A DNA stretch of 64,000 nucleotides from an uncultured Lachnospiraceae bacterium (GTDB lineage: Bacteria; Bacillota; Clostridia; Lachnospirales; Lachnospiraceae). Each line of letters begins with the position of its first letter. The stretch's first letter is position 1. Of this stretch, positions 17,522 to 26,533 are shown piece after piece. The stretch spans positions 1-64,000 of the forward strand of contig CANRJM010000008.1 of NCBI GenBank assembly GCA_947630925.1, in the 5' to 3' direction. The notes beneath the pieces were generated by a model, which was given only the letters and a program-made list of their open reading frames with translations, did not search any database and was not told the DNA's origin. A program made the position numbers and the translations under genes.

Positions 17522-18664
17522 TTGGATTACGTTATTACGACGTTAGAGAATCTGGCGGGTCAGACAGCGTTTGCCAATATTACGCTTGGAAATTATTTAA
17601 TGATCGTTGTCGGCTGCATTTTTCTCTATCTGGCGATTAAAAAAGAATATGAACCGCTGCTGTTGGTTCCAATCGCATTTGGTATGATCCTGGTAAATAT
17701 CTATCCGGATATCATGGCAGAGCCTACGGATACGGCAAATGGCGGTTTGTTATATTATTTCTTTCAACTGGATGAATGGAGTATCCTGCCTTCCCTTATT
17801 TTCTTAGGAGTCGGTGCAATGACTGATTTTGGTCCGTTGATTGCTAATCCGGCAAGCTTTCTTTTGGGAGCGGCAGCGCAGTTTGGTATATTTACAGCAT
17901 ATTTGATTGCAATTTTGTTAGGATTTAATGATAAAGCAGCGGCTTCGATTTCCATTATCGGCGGCGCAGACGGTCCGACTTCTATTTTCCTGTGCGGTAA
18001 GTTAAGGCAGACGGAATATATGGGACCGATTGCAGTGGCGGCATATTCTTATATGTCTTTGGTGCCGATCATTCAGCCTCCGATCATGAGGCTGCTTACA
18101 ACGGAAAAGGAGCGGAAGATTAAGATGGGACAGCTTCGTCCGGTTTCCAAACTGGAAAAGATCCTGTTCCCGATCATTGTTACCATCGTGGTATGTTTAT
18201 TGCTGCCGACGACAGCGCCTCTTGTCGGTATGCTGATGCTTGGTAATCTGTTTAAAGAATCCGGAGTAGTAAAACAACTGGCGGAGACGGCATCCAACGC
18301 TTTGATGTATATTGTCGTTATTCTGCTTGGTACTTCTGTTGGCGCAACAACGAGCGCAGAAGCATTTTTAAAGGTTACTACATTAAAAATTGTTGCACTT
18401 GGCCTGATTGCGTTTGCAGTGGGTACTGCAGCAGGTGTATTATTCGGAAAGTTGATGTGCATTGCAACAAAGGGAAAGGTCAATCCTTTGATTGGATCTG
18501 CCGGTGTATCTGCGGTGCCAATGGCGGCGCGTGTATCGCAAAAGGTGGGCAAGGAAGCAGATCCGACAAACTTCCTGTTGATGCATGCTATGGGACCAAA
18601 CGTCGCGGGCGTCATTGGTACAGCGGTAGCTGCCGGCGTCTTTATGGCAATTTTTGGCATTTAA
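17522..18664 (+). CDS. oadB: Na+-translocating decarboxylase, beta subunit
   Basis: This membrane subunit decarboxylates carboxybiotin and exports Na+. The 380 residues have about nine or more hydrophobic segments and the two functional signatures: [14 protein letters not shown], with the conserved Asp of region IIIa, and C-terminal [14 protein letters not shown], with the conserved Asn. Translation starts at TTG with a strong AGGAGGG site eight bases upstream and no competing ATG. It is 17 bases behind the biotin carrier. The pump can turn decarboxylation energy into a sodium gradient, or run in reverse. Confidence 0.94.
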   Translation: MDYVITTLENLAGQTAFANITLGNYLMIVVGCIFLYLAIKKEYEPLLLVPIAFGMILVNIYPDIMAEPTDTANGGLLYYFFQLDEWSILPSLIFLGVGAMTDFGPLIANPASFLLGAAAQFGIFTAYLIAILLGFNDKAAASISIIGGADGPTSIFLCGKLRQTEYMGPIAVAAYSYMSLVPIIQPPIMRLLTTEKERKIKMGQLRPVSKLEKILFPIIVTIVVCLLLPTTAPLVGMLMLGNLFKESGVVKQLAETASNALMYIVVILLGTSVGATTSAEAFLKVTTLKIVALGLIAFAVGTAAGVLFGKLMCIATKGKVNPLIGSAGVSAVPMAARVSQKVGKEADPTNFLLMHAMGPNVAGVIGTAVAAGVFMAIFGI

Positions 18665-18754
18665 GCCGGGCAGACAGAAGTATTTCAGCAATAGTATAGT
18701 TTTTATGAATATAAACGATTCAATATGCCGCAATAGCGGCAGAATGGAGGAAAC

Positions 18755-20167
18755 ATGGCAGAGATAGAAAAGAAACCTTTAAAGATCACGGAGACAATCC
18801 TTCGTGATGCGCATCAGTCTCTGATTGCAACCCGTATGACAACAGAGCAGATGCTTCCAATCATTGAAAAGATGGATCAGGTTGGTTATCACGCAGTGGA
18901 GTGCTGGGGTGGCGCGACATTTGATGCATCGCTTCGTTTTTTGAAAGAGGATCCATGGGAGAGACTTCGTAAGTTACGGGCCGGTTTTAAGAAAACAAAG
19001 CTGCAGATGTTATTCCGTGGACAGAATATTTTAGGATATAATCATTATGCGGATGATGTAGTAGAGTATTTTGTCCAGAAATCAATTGCAAATGGCATTG
19101 ATATTATCCGTATCTTTGACTGTCTAAATGATCTTCGGAATCTTGAGACGGCAGTTAATGCTGCCAATAAAGAGAATGGCCATGCGCAGGTTGCGCTTTC
19201 CTACACGTTGGGAGACGCTTATACATTGGATTATTGGAAAGACATGGCAAAGAAAATTGAAGCGATGGGTGCAAAATCAATCTGCATCAAGGATATGGCA
19301 GGTCTCTTAGTGCCGGTCAAAGCGACGGAACTGGTAACGGCGCTTAAAAACTCCGTTAAGATTCCGGTCGATCTCCATACGCATTATACATCCGGCGTAG
19401 CTTCCATGACTTATATGAAAGCAGTGGAAGCAGGCTGTGACATCATTGATACGGCGATGTCTCCGTTTTCCATGGGAACCAGCCAGCCGGCTACGGAGGT
19501 TATGGTGGAAGCCTTTAAAGGAACGCCTTATGATACCGGCCTTGATCAGACCAAGCTTGCTGAGATTGCAGAGTATTTCCGCCCGTTACGGGAGGAAGCG
19601 CTTAAAAGCGGCCTGATGAATACAAAGGTGCTCGGCGTTGATATCAAGACACTGATGTATCAGGTGCCGGGAGGAATGTTAAGTAACTTAGTCTCCCAGT
19701 TAAAGGAAATGGGACAGGAAGACAAATATGAACAGGTTCTGGCAGAGGTGCCAAGAGTGCGAAAGGACTTTGGCGAACCGCCGTTAGTTACGCCTTCCTC
19801 ACAGATTGTAGGTACACAGGCAGTATTAAATGTAGTATCCGGAGAGCGGTATAAGATGGCTACGAAGGAAACGAAGAAACTTCTTGCGGGCGAATTTGGA
19901 CAGACGGTTAAGCCGTTTAATCCGGAAGTCCAGAAGAAGTGCATTGGAGATACAAAGCCGATCACCTGCCGTCCTGCTGATTTGATCAAACCGCAGCTTG
20001 CCGATATTGAAAAAGAAATGGCACAGTATAAACAACAGGATGAGGATGTGCTGTCATATGCATTGTTCCCACAGGTTGCCATGGAATTCTTTCAATATCG
20101 TGAAGCGCAGAAAAACAAGGTCGCTGCTACGGAGGCAGATAGGGAAAATCAGGCATATCCGGTATAA
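18755..20167 (+). CDS. oadA: Oxaloacetate decarboxylase alpha / transcarboxylase 5S-like carboxyltransferase
   Basis: The 470 residues form the pyruvate-carboxylase type carboxyltransferase TIM barrel: ETILRDAHQSL at residue 11, metal-binding LHTHYTSG, and the biotinyl-lysine pocket region near FRGQNILGYNHYADDVV. The protein ends in a conserved helical part and lacks the C-terminal biotin domain found in OadA of enterobacteria, so it must use the separate carrier. It exchanges carboxyl between biotin and oxaloacetate/pyruvate. A GCCGC-AATA-GCGGC hairpin (18727-18740) ends six bases before the GGAGG site and might tune its translation. It closes the decarboxylase operon. Confidence 0.92.
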   Translation: MAEIEKKPLKITETILRDAHQSLIATRMTTEQMLPIIEKMDQVGYHAVECWGGATFDASLRFLKEDPWERLRKLRAGFKKTKLQMLFRGQNILGYNHYADDVVEYFVQKSIANGIDIIRIFDCLNDLRNLETAVNAANKENGHAQVALSYTLGDAYTLDYWKDMAKKIEAMGAKSICIKDMAGLLVPVKATELVTALKNSVKIPVDLHTHYTSGVASMTYMKAVEAGCDIIDTAMSPFSMGTSQPATEVMVEAFKGTPYDTGLDQTKLAEIAEYFRPLREEALKSGLMNTKVLGVDIKTLMYQVPGGMLSNLVSQLKEMGQEDKYEQVLAEVPRVRKDFGEPPLVTPSSQIVGTQAVLNVVSGERYKMATKETKKLLAGEFGQTVKPFNPEVQKKCIGDTKPITCRPADLIKPQLADIEKEMAQYKQQDEDVLSYALFPQVAMEFFQYREAQKNKVAATEADRENQAYPV

Positions 20168-20225
20168 TAGCGTCCTAAAGGAACTGAAAATCGGGCATAT
20201 GCAGGGAGCTTGACGTTACTTCAAA

Positions 20226-20256
20226 CGGGAGAAGGAACGATGCTCCCGGTTTTCTC
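20226..20256 (+). terminator. Terminator of the decarboxylase operon
   Basis: CGGGAG pairs with CTCCCG around an 11-base loop, followed by GTTTTCTCTT. The stem is short but GC-rich and lies correctly after oadA. Confidence 0.72.
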
Positions 20257-20321
20257 TTGAAAAGGAATCCGAGAATAACGGAGAATGGACGGCTATGGAG
20301 CAGAGAAGAGCAGAGGAAGAA

Positions 20322-20663
20322 ATGGAAGAGCGCGTACAGCTTTCTGTTTTATATGATTTTTATGGCGCTCTTTTGAAAGAAAATCAGCGGCGGATGTTTG
20401 AGGCAAGTATTCTGGAAGATTATAACTTTGCTGAAATCGCTGAGGAAGAAGGCATCTCCAGGCAGGGAGCCTATGATGCGATTAAACGTGCCGGTAAACA
20501 GCTCTATGATTATGAAAATAAGCTGGGGTTGGCAGCGAAATTTCAGAAGCAGAAAAAATCCGTACAGGATTTGAAAGAAAAGCTGTCTGAAATGAACGTA
20601 TCGTGGGATTCTGCGCCGTGGCAAGCGGTATTACGGGTATTGGAAGAAATTTTAGAAGATTAA
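20322..20663 (+). CDS. ylxM: YlxM family DNA-binding protein
   Basis: The 113-residue product has a sigma-70 region 4-like helix-turn-helix (FAEIAEEEGISRQGAYDAI, near residues 37-55) and a coiled-coil C-terminus, the plan of YlxM/p13, which is encoded beside ffh in most Firmicutes and is thought to act with the signal recognition particle. An in-frame ATG at 20295 would add nine residues, but GAGG five bases before the ATG at 20322 and the usual family length favour the latter. The next gene is ffh, with its own promoter in the gap. Confidence 0.88.
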   Translation: MEERVQLSVLYDFYGALLKENQRRMFEASILEDYNFAEIAEEEGISRQGAYDAIKRAGKQLYDYENKLGLAAKFQKQKKSVQDLKEKLSEMNVSWDSAPWQAVLRVLEEILED

Positions 20664-20666
20664 AAC

Positions 20667-20689
20667 TTGTCAAGAAAAATACTTGACAA
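20667..20689. promoter_or_regulatory. Perfect inverted repeat overlapping the ffh -35 box
   Basis: TTGTCAAG and CTTGACAA are exact 8-base complements around AAAAATA. The right arm contains the -35 hexamer of the ffh promoter, so a protein bound here would occlude it. There is no U-run, which argues against a terminator for ylxM. Confidence 0.6.
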
Positions 20690-20711
20690 AGCAGATTCCT
20701 TTAGATATACT
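20683..20711 (+). promoter_or_regulatory. Sigma-A promoter of ffh
   Basis: A consensus TTGACA is separated by 17 bases from TATACT. The predicted start is about 45 bases before the ffh ATG. It lets ffh be expressed apart from ylxM. Confidence 0.85.
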
Positions 20712-20765
20712 ATGTTTTGTGCTGTTTTTTAGTTGTTTGTTTAGGAAAGATAGCAGGAGGGATTT

Positions 20766-22109
20766 ATGGCATTCGATAATTTAACAGAAAAGTTACAAAA
20801 TGTTTTTAAAAACCTTCGCAGTAAGGGGAGATTAACGGAGGAAGATGTTAAGGCCGCACTCAGGGAAGTAAAAATGGCCCTGCTTGAGGCGGACGTTAAC
20901 TTCCGCGTCGTAAAAAACTTTATAAAAACAGTACAGGAGCGCGCAGTAGGCAAAGATGTTTTGAACAGCCTGACGCCGGGGCAGATGGTTATTAAATTGG
21001 TCAATGAAGAGCTGGTTCGGTTGATGGGCAGTGAGACAACGGAAATTGCGTTAAAACCTTCCAATGAGATTACCGTGATTTTGATGTGTGGTTTACAGGG
21101 CGCTGGTAAGACGACAACGACAGCAAAGATAGCCGGCAAGTTAAAGAAAAAGGGAAGGAGTCCTCTTTTGGCTGCCTGTGATATTTATCGCCCGGCAGCG
21201 ATTGAACAACTGCAGATTAACGGAGAAAAGCAGGGAGTGGAAGTATTTTCCATGGGTTCCAGCCATAAACCGGTTGATATTGCAAAAGCCGCCGTGGAGC
21301 ATGCGGCAAAAAATAAGAATAATGTTGTGATCCTGGATACGGCAGGACGTCTTCATATTGATGAAGAAATGATGGAAGAACTGCAGGATATCAAAGCGAA
21401 TATAGCGGTTGATCAAAGTATACTGGTAGTAGATTCCATGACCGGACAGGATGCGGTCAATGTTGCTTCTTCGTTTCAGGAGAAAATTGGGATTGACGGC
21501 GTGATTTTGACAAAGTTGGATGGCGATACGCGGGGCGGCGCCGCTCTTTCTATTAAGGCAGTTACCGGCTGTCCGATCCTCTTTGTCGGCATGGGAGAAA
21601 AACTGTCAGATTTGGAGCAGTTCTATCCGGATCGTATGGCGTCCCGTATTCTTGGGATGGGCGATGTATTGACCTTGATTGAGAAGGCAGAGGCTGAGAT
21701 TGATCAGGAAAAAGCCAGAGAGATGGAGAAAAAATTCCGAAAAGCCGAATTTGATTTTAATGATTTCCTGGATCAGATGGCGCAGATGAAAAAGATGGGT
21801 GGTATTCAAAGTATTTTGCGGATGCTGCCGGGGATGGGACTTCCGTCTGATCTGGAGATAGATGACGGTATTTTTAAAAATATCGAGGCTATCATCTATT
21901 CTATGACGCTGGAAGAAAGAGGAAATCCCGCTATCATCAATCCATCCCGCAAACGCCGAATTGCAAATGGAGCCGGCGTGGATATTTCAGAGGTCAATAA
22001 GCTGATGAAGCAGTATGAGCAGTCGAAGAAAATGATGAAGCAGATGTCAGGCATGATGGGCGGCAAAGGAAAGAAGCGGGGCAGATTTTCCCTGCCGTTT
22101 GGATTCTAG
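20766..22109 (+). CDS. ffh: Signal recognition particle GTPase Ffh
   Basis: Ffh binds SRP RNA and signal sequences and delivers ribosomes to FtsY. The 447 residues show the N domain, a GTPase G1 at GLQGAGKTTTTAKIAG (about residue 108), the insertion box and DTAGRLHID (G3), TKLDGDTRGGAALS (G4/closing loop), and a Met-rich M domain with MMKQMSGMMGGKGKK at the end. AGGAGG precedes the ATG. The gene begins a translation/secretion block with rpsP, khpA, rimM and trmD. Confidence 0.98.
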   Translation: MAFDNLTEKLQNVFKNLRSKGRLTEEDVKAALREVKMALLEADVNFRVVKNFIKTVQERAVGKDVLNSLTPGQMVIKLVNEELVRLMGSETTEIALKPSNEITVILMCGLQGAGKTTTTAKIAGKLKKKGRSPLLAACDIYRPAAIEQLQINGEKQGVEVFSMGSSHKPVDIAKAAVEHAAKNKNNVVILDTAGRLHIDEEMMEELQDIKANIAVDQSILVVDSMTGQDAVNVASSFQEKIGIDGVILTKLDGDTRGGAALSIKAVTGCPILFVGMGEKLSDLEQFYPDRMASRILGMGDVLTLIEKAEAEIDQEKAREMEKKFRKAEFDFNDFLDQMAQMKKMGGIQSILRMLPGMGLPSDLEIDDGIFKNIEAIIYSMTLEERGNPAIINPSRKRRIANGAGVDISEVNKLMKQYEQSKKMMKQMSGMMGGKGKKRGRFSLPFGF

Positions 22110-22239
22110 TTGATATGTTATCAGATTCCGTTCCATTTTTATTCGCGCGAAGGCAAAGTGAGAATGGCGCAAATTGATTGAGAATTTCGGAATTTGAATA
22201 GATACCTATGATAGAAGCAGAATAAGGAGGTGAAATGAG

Positions 22240-22485
22240 ATGGCAGTAAAGATTCGTTTGAGAAGAATGGGTAAGAAGAAAAAGCCTTTCTACAGAGTTG
22301 TTGTGGCAGATGCCAGAGCGCCTAGAGATGGAAGGTTTATTGAGGAAATTGGTACTTACGATCCGAACCAGGATCCAAGCGTTTTCAAGTTTGATGAAGA
22401 AAAGGCTAAGAAATGGCTGGCGAATGGTGCAAAACCAACGGAGACAGTAGGTAAGTTATTGAAAGAGGCAGGTATTGAAAAATAA
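22240..22485 (+). CDS. rpsP: 30S ribosomal protein S16
   Basis: The 81 residues begin [20 protein letters not shown] and continue through [15 protein letters not shown] and [12 protein letters not shown], the S16 signature. S16 is an early-binding small-subunit protein. The AGGAGGTG site is strong. It is separated from ffh by 130 bases in which I could not assign a clear promoter; a TGATA-TGT-TATCA dyad lies directly after the ffh stop at 22111-22123. Confidence 0.97.
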   Translation: MAVKIRLRRMGKKKKPFYRVVVADARAPRDGRFIEEIGTYDPNQDPSVFKFDEEKAKKWLANGAKPTETVGKLLKEAGIEK

Positions 22486-22514
22486 TCGTATTTGCCGAGG
22501 GGAGGTTTCAGGTC

Positions 22515-22745
22515 ATGAAAGAATTAGTTGAAGTTCTTGCGCAGTCGCTTGTTGACCACCCGGAAGAGGTCACTGTTATAGAGACTGAAAAAGACAACGA
22601 GATTGTTTTGGAATTGAAAGTGCATCCTGATGATATGGGAAAAGTAATCGGTAAGCAGGGACGCATTGCGAAGGCAATACGCGCTGTGGTTAAGGCAGCC
22701 GTTTCCAAAACAGATAAGAAAGTTGTTGTAGAAATCGGACATTAA
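22515..22745 (+). CDS. khpA: KH-domain RNA-binding protein KhpA (YlqC)
   Basis: The 76-residue protein is a single KH domain with the GxxG loop GKQGRI (about residues 46-51). KhpA usually pairs with KhpB to bind RNAs, and in several Firmicutes affects cell division and envelope synthesis. It follows rpsP by 29 bases with a GGGGAGG site, the conserved order rpsP-khpA-rimM-trmD. A terminator follows it. Confidence 0.93.
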   Translation: MKELVEVLAQSLVDHPEEVTVIETEKDNEIVLELKVHPDDMGKVIGKQGRIAKAIRAVVKAAVSKTDKKVVVEIGH

Positions 22746-22753
22746 CAACGGAA

Positions 22754-22785
22754 GCGCCTGTGCCATATGGTATAGGCGTTTTTGT
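22754..22785 (+). terminator. Terminator after rpsP-khpA
   Basis: CGCCT (22755-22759) pairs with AGGCG (22774-22778), and G-U and CCAT/ATGG pairs extend the stem inward. TTTTTG follows. It splits the usually continuous rpsP-rimM-trmD operon, so rimM probably depends on read-through or an unassigned promoter in the 147 bases that follow. Confidence 0.7.
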
Positions 22786-22932
22786 TTCTATATAGGATTC
22801 AGGTGCAAAATCAAAAATTATCAGGAAATTGTGGAAAATGACGAAACTGCTGAAAGCAAGTACCTTTTGACACCCGAATTTATATAAGAAACTACGAAAA
22901 ATGCAATGAAAAAAACAAGAAATGGAGTCAAG

Positions 22933-23442
22933 ATGGAAGAATTTTTTCGGGTAGGCGTGATTGCCAACACACACGGTATTCGCGGCGAGGTTAAAGTATT
23001 CCCGACCACTGATGATGTGAAACGATTTGAATGGTTAAAGGATGTGTACCTTGATACCGGCAGGGAAAAAATAAAATTAGAAGTTGCAAAAGTGCGTTTT
23101 TTTAAAAAGCTGGTTATTGTAAAATTTAAGGGCATAGATGATATCAATGATATTGAAAAGTATAAAGGGAAGGATTTACTGGTTACGAGAGAAGATGCTG
23201 TCCCGTTAGAAGAGGATGAATATTATTTGTCTGATATTATGGGGGCAGATGTTTTTACCGAGGGTGGCAAGCCGTTTGGTGTGCTTACTGATATTCTTGA
23301 AACCGGCGCAAATCTGGTCTATGTTGTAGAGCATGAAGGCAGGGAGGTATTACTTCCTGCCATTCCGGATTGCGTAAAGGATATCAATGTCGGGGAACAC
23401 AAAATCATAGTCGATATCCTGCCTGGACTGTTGGACCTGTAA
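22933..23442 (+). CDS. rimM: 16S rRNA processing / ribosome maturation factor RimM
   Basis: RimM assists 30S head assembly by binding S19. The 169 residues have the N-terminal RimM barrel, starting FRVGVIANTHGIRGEVKVFP, and a C-terminal PRC-barrel domain with YYLSDIMGADVFTE and VLLPAIPDCVKDINV. The frame continues nine codons upstream, but GGAG five bases before the ATG at 22933 fits the family start. It lies between khpA and trmD. Confidence 0.95.
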   Translation: MEEFFRVGVIANTHGIRGEVKVFPTTDDVKRFEWLKDVYLDTGREKIKLEVAKVRFFKKLVIVKFKGIDDINDIEKYKGKDLLVTREDAVPLEEDEYYLSDIMGADVFTEGGKPFGVLTDILETGANLVYVVEHEGREVLLPAIPDCVKDINVGEHKIIVDILPGLLDL

Positions 23443-23510
23443 ATATGCGGCTCAATGCATAGAACTTGCTGCATAGGAAGCATAGATAGGAAGGCGAGAA
23501 AGAGGTTGAG

Positions 23511-24257
23511 ATGAATTTTCATGTGATGACGTTATTTCCGGAAATGATTGAAAATGCGATGGCAGTCAGTATCACCGGCCGCGCAATCAAATCAGGCTGC
23601 ATTTCGGTCAATGCTGTCAATATCCGGGACTATGCGCAGAATAAACATAATCGTGTGGATGATTATCCCTATGGCGGAGGGGCAGGGATGGTTATGCAGG
23701 CTGAACCGGTATATCGTTGTTATGAAGATATTATAGAAAAGCACGGTTCTGCACGCGTGATCTGTCTGTCTCCACAGGGCAGGGTGTTTTCGCAGGAGAT
23801 GGCGCAGGAGTATGCCGGAGAAGAAAACCTGATCTTTCTATGTGGTCATTATGAGGGGATTGATGAACGCGTCCTGGAAGAGATTGTGACAGATTATGTA
23901 TCGATTGGCGATTATGTGCTGACGGGGGGCGAACTCCCCGCATTGGTTATGATGGATACGATTGCCCGTTTGGTTCCCGGTGTTTTGAATAATGCTGTTT
24001 CGGCACAGACAGAATCGTTTGCGGAAGGACTTTTAGAATATCCTCAATATACAAGACCGGAGGAATGGCATGGCAAGAAGGTGCCGGCCGTTCTGCTATC
24101 GGGCAACCATAAGCTTTTGGCAGAGTGGTACCGCGAGCAGTCTGTCCTTCGTACGGTAAAGAATCGTCCGGATTTACTGCAGAAGGCTAAACTGACAGAA
24201 AAAGAATGTCAGTTGGCAGAGGAATTTTTACAGAAAAATGGGAATCGAGGCTTGTGA
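23511..24257 (+). CDS. trmD: tRNA (guanine-N1-)-methyltransferase
   Basis: TrmD methylates G37 of tRNAs next to the anticodon using S-adenosylmethionine, preventing frameshifts. The 248 residues form the SPOUT trefoil-knot enzyme: MNFHVMTLFPEMIE start, YPYGGGAGMVM, CGHYEGIDERVLE and the cofactor loop SIGDYVLTGGELPAL. The TGA overlaps the ATG of an ApbE-type gene. The large-subunit L19 gene (rplS), which normally follows trmD, is absent here. Confidence 0.97.
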   Translation: MNFHVMTLFPEMIENAMAVSITGRAIKSGCISVNAVNIRDYAQNKHNRVDDYPYGGGAGMVMQAEPVYRCYEDIIEKHGSARVICLSPQGRVFSQEMAQEYAGEENLIFLCGHYEGIDERVLEEIVTDYVSIGDYVLTGGELPALVMMDTIARLVPGVLNNAVSAQTESFAEGLLEYPQYTRPEEWHGKKVPAVLLSGNHKLLAEWYREQSVLRTVKNRPDLLQKAKLTEKECQLAEEFLQKNGNRGL

Positions 24258-25432
24258 TGTTAAAAAGAGTGATTGCTTATCTGCTGCTATGCGCAGTCAT
24301 GGTGTGCGGATTTTCCGGATGTATCTTCCGGGAGGGTAAAACAGAGCCGCTTAATACGACAGGCTTTGCTTTTGATACGACCTATACGATTACTTTATAT
24401 GAAGGTGGCAGTAAAGAACTTTTGAACCACTGTATTCAAAAGTGCAGAGAATATGAAAGGATATTCAGCCGTACCCTGCAGGAAAGCCAGTTATATCAGA
24501 TCAATGAAATAGAAAGCTGTTATCTGGAGGCTGTCCGTTCGGGGGTGTGGGCGAAAGCATGGAAACAGGATCAGGTATCTTATGATGCAAAGGACATTGC
24601 AGCACTGACCCAAAAAATAGACAGTAGTAAGAAGGAGACAAATAAAGCGGGTTATAAGATTCAGAAAAACGGTTCGATTGTGTTTGAATTGTCTGAACCG
24701 TTGGCAGAGATCGTAGCTAAAGGGATGGAATATGCGAAAGTTTCCGGGGGACGGTTTGATATTACCATTGAACCGGTTACTTCCCTTTGGAATTTTAGCG
24801 GCGATGATAAGAAGATTCCTGAAAAAAAAGAACTGCAGGGGGCTTTGCAATATGTCGATTATGGGAAAATTTCTCTGGCCGGAAACCGTCTGACCTTTCA
24901 AATGCCGGGAATGGGACTGGACCTAGGCGGGATTGCCAAGGGATATATTGCAGATATGCTAAAGGCATATTTAAAAGACGGGGGAGTAACCCGGGCGGTA
25001 ATTAATCTTGGCGGAAACATTCTTTGCATAGGGAAAAAAAGTGCAGAGGAGAATTTTCTGATTGGGATTCAGCAGCCGTTTGCAGACCGCCATAAAACGG
25101 TAGCGGCCGTTTCTGTTGATGATATTTCCGTAGTATCTTCCGGCATCTATGAGCGGTATGTGACAGATGAGACGGGAAAGCAGTATCATCATATTTTAAA
25201 TCCCAAAACGGGATATCCCTATGAGAATGATTTGATGGCTGTCACAATTCTCTCGGAACGATCGGTAGATGGAGATGCGCTCTCTACGACCTGTTTTTCT
25301 ATGGGAAAGGAACAGGGAATGGCATATGTGGATTCCCTTGACGGAGTATATGCGATATTTATCACAAAGGACGAGAAGATATGGTATTCCAAAGGATTTC
25401 AAGCCTATTTGGCAGACAGGCAGAACGGATGA
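24257..25432 (+). CDS. apbE: FAD:protein FMN transferase (ApbE family lipoprotein)
   Basis: ApbE attaches FMN covalently to Thr or Ser in flavoprotein targets such as RnfG/RnfD, NqrB/C and extracellular reductases. The 391 residues start with a lipoprotein signal (lipobox GFSGC, Cys22). Family motifs are AFDTTYTITLY, LDLGGIAKGYIAD, NLGGNILCIG, SSGIYERY with HHILNPKTGYP, and the metal-binding DGDALSTTCFSMG. The chosen ATG overlaps the trmD stop; a start 17 codons earlier would lie inside trmD and break the signal peptide. An insert around residues 85-140, rich in Lys, is longer than in typical members. No target flavoprotein is seen nearby. Confidence 0.9.
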   Translation: MLKRVIAYLLLCAVMVCGFSGCIFREGKTEPLNTTGFAFDTTYTITLYEGGSKELLNHCIQKCREYERIFSRTLQESQLYQINEIESCYLEAVRSGVWAKAWKQDQVSYDAKDIAALTQKIDSSKKETNKAGYKIQKNGSIVFELSEPLAEIVAKGMEYAKVSGGRFDITIEPVTSLWNFSGDDKKIPEKKELQGALQYVDYGKISLAGNRLTFQMPGMGLDLGGIAKGYIADMLKAYLKDGGVTRAVINLGGNILCIGKKSAEENFLIGIQQPFADRHKTVAAVSVDDISVVSSGIYERYVTDETGKQYHHILNPKTGYPYENDLMAVTILSERSVDGDALSTTCFSMGKEQGMAYVDSLDGVYAIFITKDEKIWYSKGFQAYLADRQNG

Positions 25433-25517
25433 AACACCGCGAGGGGATTATCGTGTAAACGTGTCTGCTGCGGGGTCTTTGGTTTCGTATATTGCAGAAA
25501 AGAAAGAAGGATGTGCT

Positions 25518-25955
25518 ATGGAGTTTCGGCAGCGGTTTTATCAGAAAACAGAATATTGTATTTGGATTGCAGGTATTCTTTGCGGCTTGTTTGGTCTGTT
25601 TCTTTTTCTTCTTGACGCTTTGACGCCCTTTTCTATCGAGATGCTTCGGTACCGTTGCTGGATCCATGAAATCAGTGGCCTTTATTGTCCGGGATGCGGC
25701 GGGACGCGTGCCTTTTTCTATCTTTTTCAGGGCCAATTTTTCAAATCACTGCTCTTTCATCCTCTGGTGGCGTATATGGGAGTCCTGTATCTGGTATTTA
25801 TGGTAAGGGGATTTTTGGCTGTTTTTACCAATGGGAAATATCCTTTTATGAAATATCGGATTGGTTATATTTATATCGGGATTGCGGTCACGCTTTTGCA
25901 GTTTTTGGCAAAAAATATCAGTCTGCTGCTGTTTCATCTGGATTGGCTGGGATGA
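25518..25955 (+). CDS. DUF2752 membrane protein
   Basis: The 145 residues have about three hydrophobic segments and the DUF2752 signature CPGCGGTRAFF (near residues 57-67), whose paired Cys could bind metal or form a disulfide. The function of the family is unknown. An open frame extends 83 codons upstream into apbE, but GAAGGA before the ATG at 25518 and homology to the family start there. It lies 85 bases after apbE and probably shares its transcript. Confidence 0.82.
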   Translation: MEFRQRFYQKTEYCIWIAGILCGLFGLFLFLLDALTPFSIEMLRYRCWIHEISGLYCPGCGGTRAFFYLFQGQFFKSLLFHPLVAYMGVLYLVFMVRGFLAVFTNGKYPFMKYRIGYIYIGIAVTLLQFLAKNISLLLFHLDWLG

Positions 25956-26032
25956 GACGGGGCGATGCAAAGAAAATTTGCATTCTTCATCTGCTTATGG
26001 TAGAATAGAAAAAATATTTCAGGAGGTACATT

Positions 26033-26446
26033 ATGGAGAATAATGAAAATGAAGTACAGAATCAACAAAATTCTTCTGCATCTGTAGAGGAAGGATATAC
26101 GAAGGCACCGACACCTGATTATTCGCAGGCACCGGTATATACAGCCTCACAGGCAACGCAACAGGGACAGGGGCTTGCCATTGCAGGAATGGTATTGGGC
26201 ATTCTTTCACTGGTATGTTGCTGTATATCGCCGTTTAATGTGGTTTTTTCGATAATCGGCCTGATTTTATCGATTGTTTCACTGGTGCAGAAAAAACCGG
26301 GAAAGGGAATGGCGATTGCCGGCGTGATCTGTTCCGCAATCGCTCTGGTATTTATTATTATTCTGCTGGTTTACGGTTTTTCTGGAGATTTTATGGAAGA
26401 ATTTCAGAAAAATTTGCAGTATTACCAGAATTCCTACAACATGTAA
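26033..26446 (+). CDS. DUF4190 domain membrane protein
   Basis: The 137 residues have a hydrophilic Glu/Asn/Gln-rich N-terminus with tyrosine and proline repeats (YTKAPTPDYSQAPVY), then two hydrophobic segments around the GLAIAGMVLGILSLV and GMAIAGVICSAIALV repeats typical of DUF4190. The function is unknown; such proteins are common in clostridia and often sit at the membrane with an exposed disordered tail. AGGAGG lies six bases before the ATG and a strong terminator follows. Confidence 0.82.
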   Translation: MENNENEVQNQQNSSASVEEGYTKAPTPDYSQAPVYTASQATQQGQGLAIAGMVLGILSLVCCCISPFNVVFSIIGLILSIVSLVQKKPGKGMAIAGVICSAIALVFIIILLVYGFSGDFMEEFQKNLQYYQNSYNM

Positions 26447-26508
26447 TGGAATAGCAGCAAGTATTGTAAATTCATAGTAACTGTTTATCAATAGACAGGC
26501 AGTTTAAG

Positions 26509-26533
26509 AGACCGTCGTAAGACGGTCTTTTTC
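26509..26533 (+). terminator. Terminator after the DUF4190 gene
   Basis: AGACCGTC and GACGGTCT pair perfectly around a GTAA tetraloop and run into TTTTTC. Confidence 0.92.

Noticed and set aside
25269-25517. N-terminal extension of the DUF2752 gene
   Set aside because: It overlaps the conserved end of apbE in another frame; the ATG at 25518 has a ribosome site and matches the family start.
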